The position numbers were made by a program, and so were the translations under genes. This document shows, piece after piece, positions 34,844 to 43,442 of a stretch of DNA of 64,000 bases (within the stretch, counting starts at the first letter, position 1; the number at the start of each line of letters is the position of its first letter). The stretch lies in NCBI RefSeq assembly GCF_000739595.1, contig NZ_BBJP01000010.1, positions 1 through 64,000 on the forward strand, written 5' to 3'. A model generated the notes under the pieces. That model searched no databases and was not told the origin of the DNA. It was given only the letters and a program-made list of their open reading frames with translations. The stretch comes from Halorubrum halophilum. GTDB lineage: Archaea > Halobacteriota > Halobacteria > Halobacteriales > Haloferacaceae.

Positions 34844-34858
34844 TTTACATTATGATAA
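34844..34858. promoter_or_regulatory. Candidate IclR autoregulatory operator
   Basis: TTTACATTATGATAA lies directly upstream of a TATA-like attattat (34859-34867), itself about 27 nt from the ATG at 34891. This is the position expected for autorepression. It matches the palindromes found elsewhere in the island. Confidence 0.45.
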
Positions 34859-34890
34859 CAATTATTATCGATCGTGATCATGGTCTGGAC

Positions 34891-35652
34891 ATGATCGGCA
34901 ACGTGACCGGGCGACGGCTCAAGACGACCGAGGCCTCGCTGGAGATCCTCCGGCTTATTCTCGAACACGACGGCCTCACGCTTAGCGAGTTGGACGGGAT
35001 GGTCGACAGCTCGAAGAGTTCGATCTGCAGTCACCTCAACACGCTCTTGGAAAGCCGCTATCTCGTCAAGGAAAACGGGACCTATCACGTTAGCTTCCGG
35101 GTCGCGCTGTTAGGTGAACGAGCGAGACACCGGTATCCGACCGGTGGCGACATCGAAGCGGTCATCGATCGCTTGGCGCACACGACAGAGCAGGAAGCGA
35201 ACTTCACCATCTTCGAGCACGGGCGGCTCCTCGCCTGCTACGGAACGTCGGCCGACGAGAACGCGACCGAGACGAACGCTCGCTACCGGTCGGAGTACCA
35301 CCTTCACAACACCGCCGCGGGGAAAGCGATCCTCGCCGAGCTCGACCGGGACGAGGTCGAATCGATACTGGATCACTGGGGGCTTCCACGCGAGTCCGAG
35401 GGAACAATTACGAACCGCGATCGGCTGTTCGACGTGCTCGACGAGTACGAGTCACAGGGGTACGCCCTCGTTGACGAGGAGTTCGCTCCCGGTCTCGTTG
35501 CGATCGGGGCTCCCGTCCACGACGCCGACGGCGAAATCATTGGAGGAGTGAGCGTCGGCGGTCCGAAATACCGGAACAGCCTCACCCGGTTGGAGCGGGA
35601 GTTCGCCGAACCCCTGTCTGCCGCCGTCAGCGACATCGAGTCAGCGCTCTGA
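34891..35652 (+). CDS. IclR-family transcriptional regulator
   Basis: 253 residues from the ATG at 34891. An upstream in-frame ATG at 34852 lies before the TATA-like box and inside the candidate operator, so it is rejected. The winged helix (about 10-70) reads TTEASLEILRLILEHDGLTL, then SKSSICSHLNTLLESRYLV. The effector domain has LHNTAAGKAILAELDRDEV, the conserved GYALVDEEFAPGLVAIGAPV and a GGVSVGGPKYR loop. IclR proteins sense small carbon metabolites and are repressors or activators of catabolic operons. It is the natural local regulator of the island. Confidence 0.9.
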   Translation: MIGNVTGRRLKTTEASLEILRLILEHDGLTLSELDGMVDSSKSSICSHLNTLLESRYLVKENGTYHVSFRVALLGERARHRYPTGGDIEAVIDRLAHTTEQEANFTIFEHGRLLACYGTSADENATETNARYRSEYHLHNTAAGKAILAELDRDEVESILDHWGLPRESEGTITNRDRLFDVLDEYESQGYALVDEEFAPGLVAIGAPVHDADGEIIGGVSVGGPKYRNSLTRLEREFAEPLSAAVSDIESAL

Positions 35653-35703
35653 GAGGGGGTTGTCGATCGCAGTCGAGTCTGAGTTTGTCTGACTGAACTC
35701 AAA

Positions 35704-35718
35704 TTCACATAATGAGAA
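35704..35718. promoter_or_regulatory. Candidate IclR-type operator 3
   Basis: TTCACATAATGAGAA, a near-perfect palindrome (TTC-CAT-CAT-type arms around the TAA centre), 51 bp after the regulator's stop. Confidence 0.4.
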
Positions 35719-35829
35719 TACGCACAATGTTAACTATTAATAATTTATGTATAACGAGATATCCCACTTACCATTACAAAAGTACGTGTGTAAGTAGATG
35801 GCGCTGGAGAACCTTAGCAGCACACATTA

Positions 35830-35844
35830 TTCACAATATGTGAA
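35830..35844. promoter_or_regulatory. Candidate IclR-type operator 4
   Basis: TTCACA-ATA-TGTGAA, perfect 6-bp arms with a 3-base centre. It is the best-formed member of the family and lies about 180 bp upstream of the TIM-barrel gene. Confidence 0.45.
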
Positions 35845-36024
35845 TTAAGGGCACCTCCGCTGCGCTCCCAGCCGAGCAATCTCTTCAATGATACAAGGTG
35901 GCTAACAAGTACCAACGAGACGACCCTGGCCGGAGGGAGCAACTCGTCGGCGGCGCCCAAGCGAGCGAGATGATAAGAATTTTTCTACCATAATTTTATC
36001 TCAGAGTGGGACAATCTCGTGGGT

Positions 36025-36993
36025 ATGGAGGTCGGAGTCCTAACAGTGGCGCTGGGCGAGGAACCGTTAGATCAAACGCTAGAGTACCTCTCCGGGATCG
36101 GAGTCGGTGCGGTCGAGTTCGGCTGCGGCGGGTTCGTCGGCGACAGTCACCTCACTCGCGAGGAGTACCTCGACGACGAAGCGGCACAGCGGGGGCTGCT
36201 CGAGCTGGTCGACGAACACGACCTCGAGATCAGCGCGCTATCGACGCACAACAACCCGCTGCATCCGGACGAGGACCGCGCCGACCGAGCGGTAACGGAG
36301 ATCCGAGAGGCGGTCCGCCTCGCCGACCAGTTGGGCGTGGAAAACGTCAACACCTTCTCGGGGCTCCCCGGGGGCGGGCCGAACGACGAGGTCCCGAACT
36401 GGGTCACGGCGCCGTGGCCGCCCGAACACGCCGAGGCGCTCGACTACCAGTGGGAGGAGGTCGCCATCCCGACGTGGACTGCGCTGGCGGAGCACGCCGA
36501 CGACCACGGCGTGAACATCTGCATCGAGATGCATCCGAACATGCTGGTGTACGAGCCGACCGGGCTGCTGCGGCTCCGGGAGGCGACGAACGAGCGGATC
36601 GGGGCGAACTTCGATCCGTCGCACCTCTACTGGCAGGGGATCGACGTGACCGAAGCCATCCGATTCTTGGGCGAACGCGACGCGATCCACCACTTCCACG
36701 CCAAGGACACGAAGGTGTACGACGCGAACGCGCGCGTGAAGGGCGTCCTCGACACGGAGCCGTACACCGCGGAGGCCGACCGCTCGTGGCTGTTCCGCTC
36801 GATCGGCTACGGCCACGGCGAGTCCCACTGGAAGGACATCGTCTCCACGCTCCGGATGGTCGGCTACGAGGGCGCGCTGTCGATCGAACACGAGGACTCG
36901 CTCACGTCGAGCCGCGAAGGGCTGGAGCGGGCCGTCGACGTGCTCCAGCGAGCCGTCTTCGATACGCAACCGGGCGACGCCTACTGGGCCTGA
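36025..36993 (+). CDS. Sugar phosphate isomerase/epimerase-like TIM barrel (AP endonuclease 2 family)
   Basis: 322 residues from the ATG at 36025. The xylose-isomerase-like barrel has family markers SALSTHNNPLHPDEDRA, GVENVNTFSGLPGGG, NICIEMHPNMLVYEP (metal Glu), IGANFDPSHLYWQGID (metal Asp/His), IHHFHAKDTKVYD and ALSIEHEDSL at the C-terminus (metal Glu). Such enzymes isomerise or epimerise sugars, keto-sugars or inosose. It has its own regulatory region with two candidate IclR sites. The downstream stretch is long and AT-rich. Substrate unknown; sugar-acid pathway by context. Confidence 0.85.
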   Translation: MEVGVLTVALGEEPLDQTLEYLSGIGVGAVEFGCGGFVGDSHLTREEYLDDEAAQRGLLELVDEHDLEISALSTHNNPLHPDEDRADRAVTEIREAVRLADQLGVENVNTFSGLPGGGPNDEVPNWVTAPWPPEHAEALDYQWEEVAIPTWTALAEHADDHGVNICIEMHPNMLVYEPTGLLRLREATNERIGANFDPSHLYWQGIDVTEAIRFLGERDAIHHFHAKDTKVYDANARVKGVLDTEPYTAEADRSWLFRSIGYGHGESHWKDIVSTLRMVGYEGALSIEHEDSLTSSREGLERAVDVLQRAVFDTQPGDAYWA

Positions 36994-37791
36994 ACCCGTG
37001 TGATAGCCGTCGGAGCGCTCGGGTACCGGTCCATGGGGAGGGCCAATTCGAACGCGATCGCCCGACTTCTCGTGCCTTCCTTATAACGTAACGCAGAACC
37101 CACTCAATTTGGCAATTAATGTTGTAGCGGTGAACATTGTATCTGTACGCAAACCGTTACGCTATAAGAAAAATAAGACACCGTATTAGTCTGCGAAATC
37201 ATATTATCTTCTAAATTTATAAAGTATTAGCAGATTCAGACGGCCAGTACTGGATTGGTCCCAGAATAACTGCATCGCTAACTAGCACCGTTCTTGAGGT
37301 TTTACCGGATATTATAGATGTCAGGTAGGATAATTTCTGTTAGAACATCGCTTTTGGTCCGTACTGGTCGTCGAAGACTGACGGAACGCTGTACAATATT
37401 GTCAAATTCCAGTATAGTAAATGTGTATGACTATACGAGACTCGAATTTCTCGAGATTCCGACAGCGGGAAGAGTGAACGCTGTCATCGCGTTACCACGC
37501 CGCCGCGAATTATCTTGATTTGCGGAAGCACAAGGAGGAATCCTCGCGGTTCAGCGCGGAGCGGGTGTCGAAACTGAAACGAAGCCGCGTCTCAGATCGA
37601 TCCTCCGTGATTGTGTACGGGCAGCGATCGGGGAACCGAATCAACGATATCAACCGTGTTAACGGTTGTAGGACGGTATCGAGATCTCGAATGTGTACCA
37701 CATTTCGGTGAGTTCCCGGACCTCATCGTTTCACGCCGCCGCGGTACTCGGTGAACACTATCTTCAAGTACTGGTGTCGAGGTAATCGGGC
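36994..37791. other. AT-rich gene desert of about 800 bp
   Basis: Base composition is far below that of the flanking genes, with runs such as aaaaataag and ctaaatttataaag. Only short frames with unhalophilic codon use occur. I see no RNA gene, no inverted terminal repeats and no recognisable protein remnant. Confidence 0.5.
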
Positions 37792-38655
37792 ATGGTTCGC
37801 CTCGAGCGCGTCGCGGACACGCACAGCCACACCGGCGAGGGGCCCCTGTGGCATCCGGATCGGCAACGTCTGTACTGGGTTGATATCCCGGCCGGCCGGC
37901 TCTGGTGGTACGATCCCGAAGCCGACGAGCACGGCGTCGCCTACGATGCCCCGTCCGGACCGATCGGTGGGTTCACGCTCGAACGCGACGGAGCGTTGCT
38001 CCTGTTCACTCACCGGACCGTTGAACGGTTCGACCCGGAAACCGGTGCAACCACCGTCGTACTCGAGGTCGACGCCCGGACGAGGTTCAACGACGTGATC
38101 GCCGACCCGGAGGGTCGGGTCTTCTGCGGAACCATGCCCGGATCGGAGGCGCTCGGCGATCTCTATCGGATCGACCCGGACGGACGCGTGACGACGGTCC
38201 TCGAGGATCTCGACATCCCGAACGGGATGGGGTTCTCGCGCGACGGAGAGACGTTCTACGTCACGGAGTCGGAGGCTCGCAAGATCTACGCCTTCGATTA
38301 CGACCGAGAGACCGGAGATATCGCGGGTCAGCGGACGTTCTGTGAGATTCCGCCAGCGGACGGGATCCCCGACGGGATGACCGTCGACGCCGACGACCAC
38401 GTGTGGTCGGCCCGATGGAACGGGGGGCGAGTCGTTCGGCACGCGCCGACGGGGGAACCCGTCGCCGAGATCGAACTGCCGGCGCGGAAGGTCTCCTCGG
38501 TCACGTTCGGCGACGCCGAGTATGAGACGCTTTACGTGACGACCGCGCTCACCGACGGGGATCGGTCGAGAGAGGGAGACGGTGCCGGTGCCGCGTTTCG
38601 CGTGACTGACCTCGACACCGAAGGGGTCCGCGAGTTCCGGTCCCGGATCGCCTGA
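37792..38655 (+). CDS. SMP-30/gluconolactonase-family protein
   Basis: 287 residues, six-bladed propeller. The metal Glu is in HTGEGPLWHPDRQRLYWVD, the RFNDVIADPEGRVFCGTM block carries the Asn, and GIPDGMTVDADDHVWSARWN gives the catalytic Asp. These are all complete, as in sugar lactonases. It would open a sugar-1,5-lactone such as galactono- or gluconolactone to the acid used by the dehydratase downstream. It begins directly after the AT-rich gap and is convergent with the aldolase gene, 12 bp away. Confidence 0.85.
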   Translation: MVRLERVADTHSHTGEGPLWHPDRQRLYWVDIPAGRLWWYDPEADEHGVAYDAPSGPIGGFTLERDGALLLFTHRTVERFDPETGATTVVLEVDARTRFNDVIADPEGRVFCGTMPGSEALGDLYRIDPDGRVTTVLEDLDIPNGMGFSRDGETFYVTESEARKIYAFDYDRETGDIAGQRTFCEIPPADGIPDGMTVDADDHVWSARWNGGRVVRHAPTGEPVAEIELPARKVSSVTFGDAEYETLYVTTALTDGDRSREGDGAGAAFRVTDLDTEGVREFRSRIA

Positions 38656-38667
38656 GCGGTCGGGAGG

Positions 38668-39309
38668 CTATCGGTCTCTGGCCGCCGCGACCGCGTCGAC
38701 CGTTCGGCGCGCGTTCTCGGCGATGGCCTCGTACTCCTCGTTCGCGACGGAATCGTCGTCGACGATCGCGCTGCCGACGCCGACTGCCGCGGCCCCCGCC
38801 TCGATGTACTCGCCGGCGTTCGCGGGGCCGACCCCGCCGGTTGGCACCAGCGGGATCTGCGGGAGCGGGCCGCCGAGGGCCGCGACGTGGTCCGGGCCGC
38901 CGGTCTTGGCGGGGAACACCTTCACGAAGTCGGCGCCGGCCTCGTACGCGCGGACGGCCTCCGTCGGCGTGAACGCGCCGGTCGCGACCGGCGTCCCGTA
39001 GCGGTTACCGGTCTCGATGACGCCGCCGTCGACGGTCGGCGTGACGAGGAACTCGGCGCCCGCGAGCTGAACCGTCCGGGCGGTCTCGGCGTCCAGAACC
39101 GTCCCGGCACCGACGAGCACGTCGTCGAACCGGTCCGAGAGCGCGCTGATCGTCTCCGCGACGTTCGGCGTGTCCGCGGTCACTTCGAGCGCCGTGACGC
39201 CGCCGTCGACCACGGCGTCCGCCACGTCGATCGCGGACTCGGGGTCCACGCCGCGGAGGATCGCGACGACGCCGCCCTCGCGGATCCGATCGACTTGTTG
39301 TGTGTGCAT
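38668..39309 (-). CDS. KDPG/KDPGal (KHG/KDPG-type) aldolase
   Basis: 213 residues, class I aldolase barrel. RIREGGVVAILRGVDPESAI at the start, ALEVTADTPN, FLVTPTVDGGVIE, the Schiff-base Lys region GADFVKVFPAKTGGPDHVAA and LVPTGGVGPANAGEYIEAGA are typical. It splits 2-keto-3-deoxy-6-phospho-gluconate or -galactonate into pyruvate and glyceraldehyde 3-phosphate. Haloarchaea use it in the semi-phosphorylative pathway. The kinase making its substrate is not in the window. A TTTATAAC box about 27 nt upstream supports the start. Confidence 0.9.
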   Translation of the reverse strand: MHTQQVDRIREGGVVAILRGVDPESAIDVADAVVDGGVTALEVTADTPNVAETISALSDRFDDVLVGAGTVLDAETARTVQLAGAEFLVTPTVDGGVIETGNRYGTPVATGAFTPTEAVRAYEAGADFVKVFPAKTGGPDHVAALGGPLPQIPLVPTGGVGPANAGEYIEAGAAAVGVGSAIVDDDSVANEEYEAIAENARRTVDAVAAARDR

Positions 39310-39552
39310 ACGGGTATTCGGAACGGCGCTCGTTATAAATGGGACGGCTCGCTATCGGTTCGGTCTCGGGGGCTCGCGGAAGCGCGTTCACCGGCCGAGT
39401 CCTCCCGAACTCGTCCCGCATTCGGGGAAATCATCGCGGCATCAATCTCGTGGCCTCCGGCCGCCGAGGACCAACTGACGACCCCGTGCGATCGACCGCT
39501 TTCGCCGTACCCGAAACGACTAACAGAAGCGGCGGGGTACACCGAGACAGGA

Positions 39553-40707
39553 ATGAGCGAAATCGTCGACTACGAGCTGTTCGAAGTGCCGCCGCGGTGG
39601 CTCTTCTTACGCGTCGAGACCGCCGACGGAACGGTCGGGTGGGGAGAGCCGGTCGTCGAGGGGCGGTCGAAGACGGTGCGAACCGCGGTCGAGGAGCTGT
39701 TCGAAACCTACCTGCTCGGCGAGGAGGCCGGACGGATCGAGGACCACTGGCAGACGATGTACCGCGGCGGATTCTACCGCGGCGGCCCGGTGCTGATGAG
39801 CGCCATCGCCGGGGTCGATCAGGCCCTCTGGGACATCAAGGGGAAGGAACTCGGCGTCCCCGTCTACGAGCTGCTCGGCGGCGCGGCGCGCGAGCGGATC
39901 CGAGTGTACCAGTGGATCGGCGGCGACCGCCCCTCCGACGTGGCCGAGCAGGCGCGAAAGCAGGTCGAGGCGGGGTTCACGGCGCTGAAGATGAACGCGA
40001 CCGAGGAGATGGAGCGGATCGACGATCCCGCCGCGATCGACGCCGCCGCGACGCGATTGCGGGAGGTCCGAGAGGCCGTCGGCGACGAGGTCGGTATCGG
40101 CGTCGACTTCCACGGGCGCGTCTCCAAGCCGATGGCGAAGCGGCTCGTCGAGGCGCTCGAACCGTACGATCCGATGTTCGTCGAAGAGCCCGTCCTCTCG
40201 GGCCACAACGATTCGCTCCCCCAAATCGCCGCGCACACGACGACGCCGATCGCCACCGGCGAGCGCATGTACTCGCGCTGGGACTTTAAGGAGATTTTCG
40301 AGAACGGCGCCGTCGACGTGATCCAGCCGGACCTCTCGCACGCGGGCGGGATCACCGAGGTGAAGAAGATCGCCGCGATGGCCGAGGCGTACGACGTGGC
40401 GATGGCGCCCCACTGCCCGCTCGGCCCGATCGCGCTCGCGTCGTGTCTGCAGGTCGACGCCTGCTCGCCGAACGCCTTCATCCAGGAGCAGAGCCTGGAC
40501 ATCCACTACAACGAGACGAGCGACGTGCTCGACTACCTCGCGGACCCCTCCGTCTTCGACTACGAGGACGGGTCCGTCCAGATCCCCGACGAGCCCGGCC
40601 TCGGGATCGAGATCGACGAGGAACACGTGCGCGCGCAGGCGGAGAAAGACGTGGACTGGCACAACCCCGTCTGGCGACACGACGACGGGAGCGTCGCCGA
40701 GTGGTAA
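39553..40707 (+). CDS. dgoD: Enolase-superfamily acid-sugar dehydratase, galactonate dehydratase-like
   Basis: 384 residues, close to the 382 of DgoD. The N-terminal capping domain has DGTVGWGEPVVEGRSKTV and MYRGGFYRGGPVLMSAIAGV. The barrel contains the Asp ligand in GIGVDFHGRVSKPMAKR, the Glu ligands in MFVEEPVLSG and TPIATGERMYSRW, and the His in VAMAPHCPLGPIALASC. All match the galactonate dehydratase group, giving 2-keto-3-deoxygalactonate. A gluconate or related acid is possible. Start at the ATG 39553 after an unrelated open leader. It pairs logically with the aldolase and the lactonase. Confidence 0.85.
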   Translation: MSEIVDYELFEVPPRWLFLRVETADGTVGWGEPVVEGRSKTVRTAVEELFETYLLGEEAGRIEDHWQTMYRGGFYRGGPVLMSAIAGVDQALWDIKGKELGVPVYELLGGAARERIRVYQWIGGDRPSDVAEQARKQVEAGFTALKMNATEEMERIDDPAAIDAAATRLREVREAVGDEVGIGVDFHGRVSKPMAKRLVEALEPYDPMFVEEPVLSGHNDSLPQIAAHTTTPIATGERMYSRWDFKEIFENGAVDVIQPDLSHAGGITEVKKIAAMAEAYDVAMAPHCPLGPIALASCLQVDACSPNAFIQEQSLDIHYNETSDVLDYLADPSVFDYEDGSVQIPDEPGLGIEIDEEHVRAQAEKDVDWHNPVWRHDDGSVAEW

Positions 40708-40768
40708 GCGTCGCCGAGGGACAAGCCGTCGAGCGGGAGGCGGCCGACAGCAGTCAAGCCGCGAGCGA

Positions 40769-40912
40769 CGGTATCGAGTCGACGACGCGGCCGGGGTCGC
40801 GGCGTTCCTCGCGAACGACGAGGCGAACTTCATCACCGGCGGGAGCGTTCCGATCGGCGGGAGACGCTCACAGGCCGCGACACTAGTGTCAGAGATACGT
40901 GAATACCTATAA
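40769..40912 (+). pseudogene. C-terminal stub of a short-chain dehydrogenase (SDR)
   Basis: Starting about 60 bp after the dehydratase stop, the frame reads AAGVAAFLANDEANFITGGS and VPIGG, the unmistakable last part of an SDR fold just before the C-terminal end. No Rossmann or YxxxK part precedes it. The stop is at 40910. This is the surviving tail of a deleted gene, perhaps a sugar or 2-keto-3-deoxy-acid dehydrogenase of the same pathway. Confidence 0.65.
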
Positions 40913-41481
40913 AATACCAGATAACAGTACTATAAGGAATTCGTATAAATTAGAGATCGTAACTAGCGGCGGTTCCAGTTCGATGATGAAGAATTCCTCT
41001 CTAAGACTGGTGTCTGAGAGTTGATCAGACCTAGGTTCCTACCTGTGGGAGGGTCTGTTCTTATACACTCTATTGGGGATCTTCTCGGATACCGGAGGAA
41101 GTCATTGATACGCATAGGGGGTTTAAACCCTTAAGAACCCAATTTTGGCGAACACCGCCCTCGAATTCGATTTGACGATCGCCCATGCGAGGCGACTGAA
41201 AGAGTTTGAGAGCTAGTCGGCTCTATATCTTCCGTCGTTACGGATACTTCGACAATACCCCGTGAGTCTGCAGTAATCACGGCCTCGATCGCCGATACGG
41301 TTAGTATCGGATCCGAACCGGATTTTATATGTTTTAGTTGGTATAATTCTAACTTATCAGTCATATACTAATTAAAAATACCGGGTGAGAGTCGCACACA
41401 GCACTACAAGACGAAGCCCACGACCGAGTTCGGCGGTTACTGACGGCGGATCGAAAGCCGATCGACGCGATGCGAGCCGCG
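40913..41481. other. AT-rich region after the catabolic island
   Basis: Low-GC sequence without a convincing gene apart from a doubtful 77-codon frame (listed). With the SDR stub at its left edge, it looks like a decay or insertion scar that bounds the island. Confidence 0.4.
41131..41364 (-). CDS. Doubtful small hypothetical protein
   Basis: 77 codons in the AT-rich region. The product MTDKLELYQLKHIKSGSDPI with a middle TVSAIEAVITADSRGIVEVS could be a short folded domain, but the C-terminal half (SNRIRGRCSPKLGS) has no halophilic character. No neighbour or motif supports it. It may be a decayed frame. Confidence 0.3.
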   Translation of the reverse strand: MTDKLELYQLKHIKSGSDPILTVSAIEAVITADSRGIVEVSVTTEDIEPTSSQTLSVASHGRSSNRIRGRCSPKLGS

Positions 41482-42528
41482 TCACTCGGCGCGCGGGAGT
41501 TCGACGACGAACACGGTCCCCGTCGGCTCGTTGTCTTCGATCCGTATCTCGCCGCCGTACTGAGTGACTAGCGTCTGAACGAGGTACAGCCCGATTCCCG
41601 TGCCGGGGCTTCCGAGGCCTCGCTCGCCTTTCCCGAACACGAACTCCTTCTTGTCGTCGGAGATTCCGGGACCGTTGTCGGCGATCCGAACGTCGACGTC
41701 GTCGTCTCTGGGCTCGCAGGACACCTCGACGACGGGGGTGTCCTTGTCGTTGTGCTGGACGGCGTTGTTCAGGAGGTTCCGGAACACCGAGTTGAGCATG
41801 CCGTCGGCGGCCACCGCAACGTCGGGGATGGACCCGTCGACGACGAACTCCGCTTGTGGGAAGGACTCCTCGCGAAGCGACAGCTCGGTCGTCAGGGCCG
41901 ATCGAAGCGAGATCGGCTCGACGGCGACCTCCTCGTTCGAGACGACGGTTTCGACGTAGTCGTGCGCTATCTCCGTCAGTTCGACGACGTGTTCGCCGCT
42001 GGCGAGGATCTTCTGCAGGTACTCTTTCCCTTCGTCGTCGACGTGGTCTTCGAGCAGCTCCATCCAGCCGAGGACGACCGCCATGTCGTTGCGGATGTCG
42101 TGGCGGACGATCCGGTTCAGCAGTTCGAGCTCTTGCTCGCGGCCCTGTTGCTCCGTGATATCCGTACAGATACCGACGACTTCGGCGATCTCGCCGTCGT
42201 CGTCTCGGAGCATGACCTGCCGCGTGAGCACCCACCGAACCGATCCATCTGGTTGGACGACGCGGCCCTCGTACGCCTCGTCACGGGCTCCCTGCGCCGA
42301 CGCCTCGATGTTCGCTCGCACCCGGTCGCGGTCCTCCGGGTGGATGCTATCGATCAACAGGGAGATGTCGTCTTTGACGTCTTCAGGGGGGATTCCCCAG
42401 ATGTCCTCGAATCCGGCACTGATGTAGTCGAACTCACCCGGTCCAGTGGCCGTCCACAGCGCAACGCCGTCGAGCTGATCGAACAGCGCTCGGAAATCGC
42501 GCCGGTTTCCGAGCGAGCCCCGAGTCAT
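41482..42528 (-). CDS. PAS-domain sensor histidine kinase
   Basis: 348 residues from the ATG at 42528. A PAS/PAC domain (about 10-135) includes LFDQLDGVALWTATGPGEF and VVGICTDITEQQGREQE. The phospho-acceptor His is in LNRIVRHDIRNDMAVVLGW. The ATPase domain has the N box NLLNNAVQHND, G1 ADNGPGISDD and G2 GTGIGLYLVQTLV. There is no membrane helix, so sensing is cytoplasmic. It is an orphan, with no receiver gene beside it. Further in-frame start codons upstream (to 42672) would add a leader without conservation. Confidence 0.85.
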   Translation of the reverse strand: MTRGSLGNRRDFRALFDQLDGVALWTATGPGEFDYISAGFEDIWGIPPEDVKDDISLLIDSIHPEDRDRVRANIEASAQGARDEAYEGRVVQPDGSVRWVLTRQVMLRDDDGEIAEVVGICTDITEQQGREQELELLNRIVRHDIRNDMAVVLGWMELLEDHVDDEGKEYLQKILASGEHVVELTEIAHDYVETVVSNEEVAVEPISLRSALTTELSLREESFPQAEFVVDGSIPDVAVAADGMLNSVFRNLLNNAVQHNDKDTPVVEVSCEPRDDDVDVRIADNGPGISDDKKEFVFGKGERGLGSPGTGIGLYLVQTLVTQYGGEIRIEDNEPTGTVFVVELPRAE

Positions 42529-42712
42529 ACCGAGGTGTTCACGTCGAGAGTGATAAAGACCGATCGTAGTTCCTACCATCGCGTGTCGTACCGACGATGG
42601 CCTCGGCGGCACGATACCGATCACTCCCCCTCTCACCGAGGCGGAGATCCCGATCCGGGTGCCGCCCAACACCGTCTTCGCCGGCCTGCTCTCAGCCGAC
42701 GTATCCCCGTTC

Positions 42713-43108
42713 TCACAGCGACCGCGAGCCGTCGAGCGCGACCAGGAGTGCGTTCGCGCGCGGCGTGGCGCGGTACATCCGCCACTTGCCCTCTTTCCGG
42801 CGCGTGACGAGGTCGGCGTCGGTGAGCTTCGAGAGGGCGTGACTGATCGCGCTGTCGCTCACGTCCAGCAGCGGCGAGAACTCACACACGCACAGTTCGT
42901 CGTCGTCAGCCGCATGCAACATCCGAACGATCTTGTACCGCGTCTCGTTCCCGAGCGCCGACAGCAACTCGATGTCGCTCTCGAGGTCAGATCCGTCGGT
43001 GGCGTCGTTCAGCTCCTCCAGCTCCGCCAGTCGCTCAGATAGATCCTCGTCGGTGCAGGAGCCGCACTCGTCGGCGACGTACCGCCGCAGACGATCGGTC
43101 GATGACAT
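42713..43108 (-). CDS. arsR: ArsR-family repressor of the arsenic locus
   Basis: 131 residues. A Cys pair near the N-terminus (DECGSCTDEDL) precedes a winged helix (about 45-120) with ETRYKIVRMLHAADDDELCVC, the metalloid-binding ELCVCE box in helix 3, and SDSAISHALSKLTDADLV for recognition. The ATG at 43108 is preferred to a TTG three codons upstream. It is divergent from arsD with a 334-bp control region, and a GTTCAATTG motif just upstream is mirrored before arsD. Derepression by As(III) or Sb(III) is expected. Confidence 0.9.
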   Translation of the reverse strand: MSSTDRLRRYVADECGSCTDEDLSERLAELEELNDATDGSDLESDIELLSALGNETRYKIVRMLHAADDDELCVCEFSPLLDVSDSAISHALSKLTDADLVTRRKEGKWRMYRATPRANALLVALDGSRSL

Positions 43109-43442
43109 AGACGACAATTGAACTGATACGAGATTAAGCGTTATGGACTGCCGGACATAAGCCGTCTACATATCTAGAATGATTTCACGATCGCTCATCT
43201 ATACCAGCTACAACCAGCGATATCTTCTCCCATTTTCACTGGTTACCAGACTTATTTAGGTATGTTGGCCATATAGATCCGATAATAAGACGATAGACGA
43301 ATCGACCTCAGTGGCTTATCTGATCGAAGGGTTTATAATTATTTGAGAGTTTGTTCAATTGAATCGATCGCAGAGGGTGTGTCCGAACGTACCCCTCTTC
43401 GCGAACGATAGCTCAACCGATCGACGGCGATTCGACCCCATC
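43109..43442. promoter_or_regulatory. Divergent arsR/arsD control region with paired operator motif
   Basis: The 9-mer GTTCAATTG occurs twice in opposite orientation: on the minus strand at 43115-43123, just upstream of arsR, and on the plus strand at 43352-43360, toward arsD. Each copy follows a TATA-like box by about 12 nt (CTTAAT for arsR; TTTATAATTA at 43331-43340 for arsD), so both probably cover the transcription start. The arsD leader would be about 85 nt. Confidence 0.55.

Larger units (their letters stand above)
35653..36024. other. AT-rich regulatory region between iclR-type gene and TIM barrel
   Basis: No gene seen. It contains two palindromes of the island family (35704-35718 and 35830-35844) and a related half-site at 35721-35734. 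A TATA-like aattttat near 35992-35999 lies about 27 nt upstream of the next ATG. Confidence 0.45.

Noticed and set aside
36006-37091. A long frame overlapping the isomerase-like gene in another reading frame
   Set aside because: Arg/Gly/Pro-rich shadow; the frame beginning at 36025 contains all catalytic blocks of the isomerase-like family.
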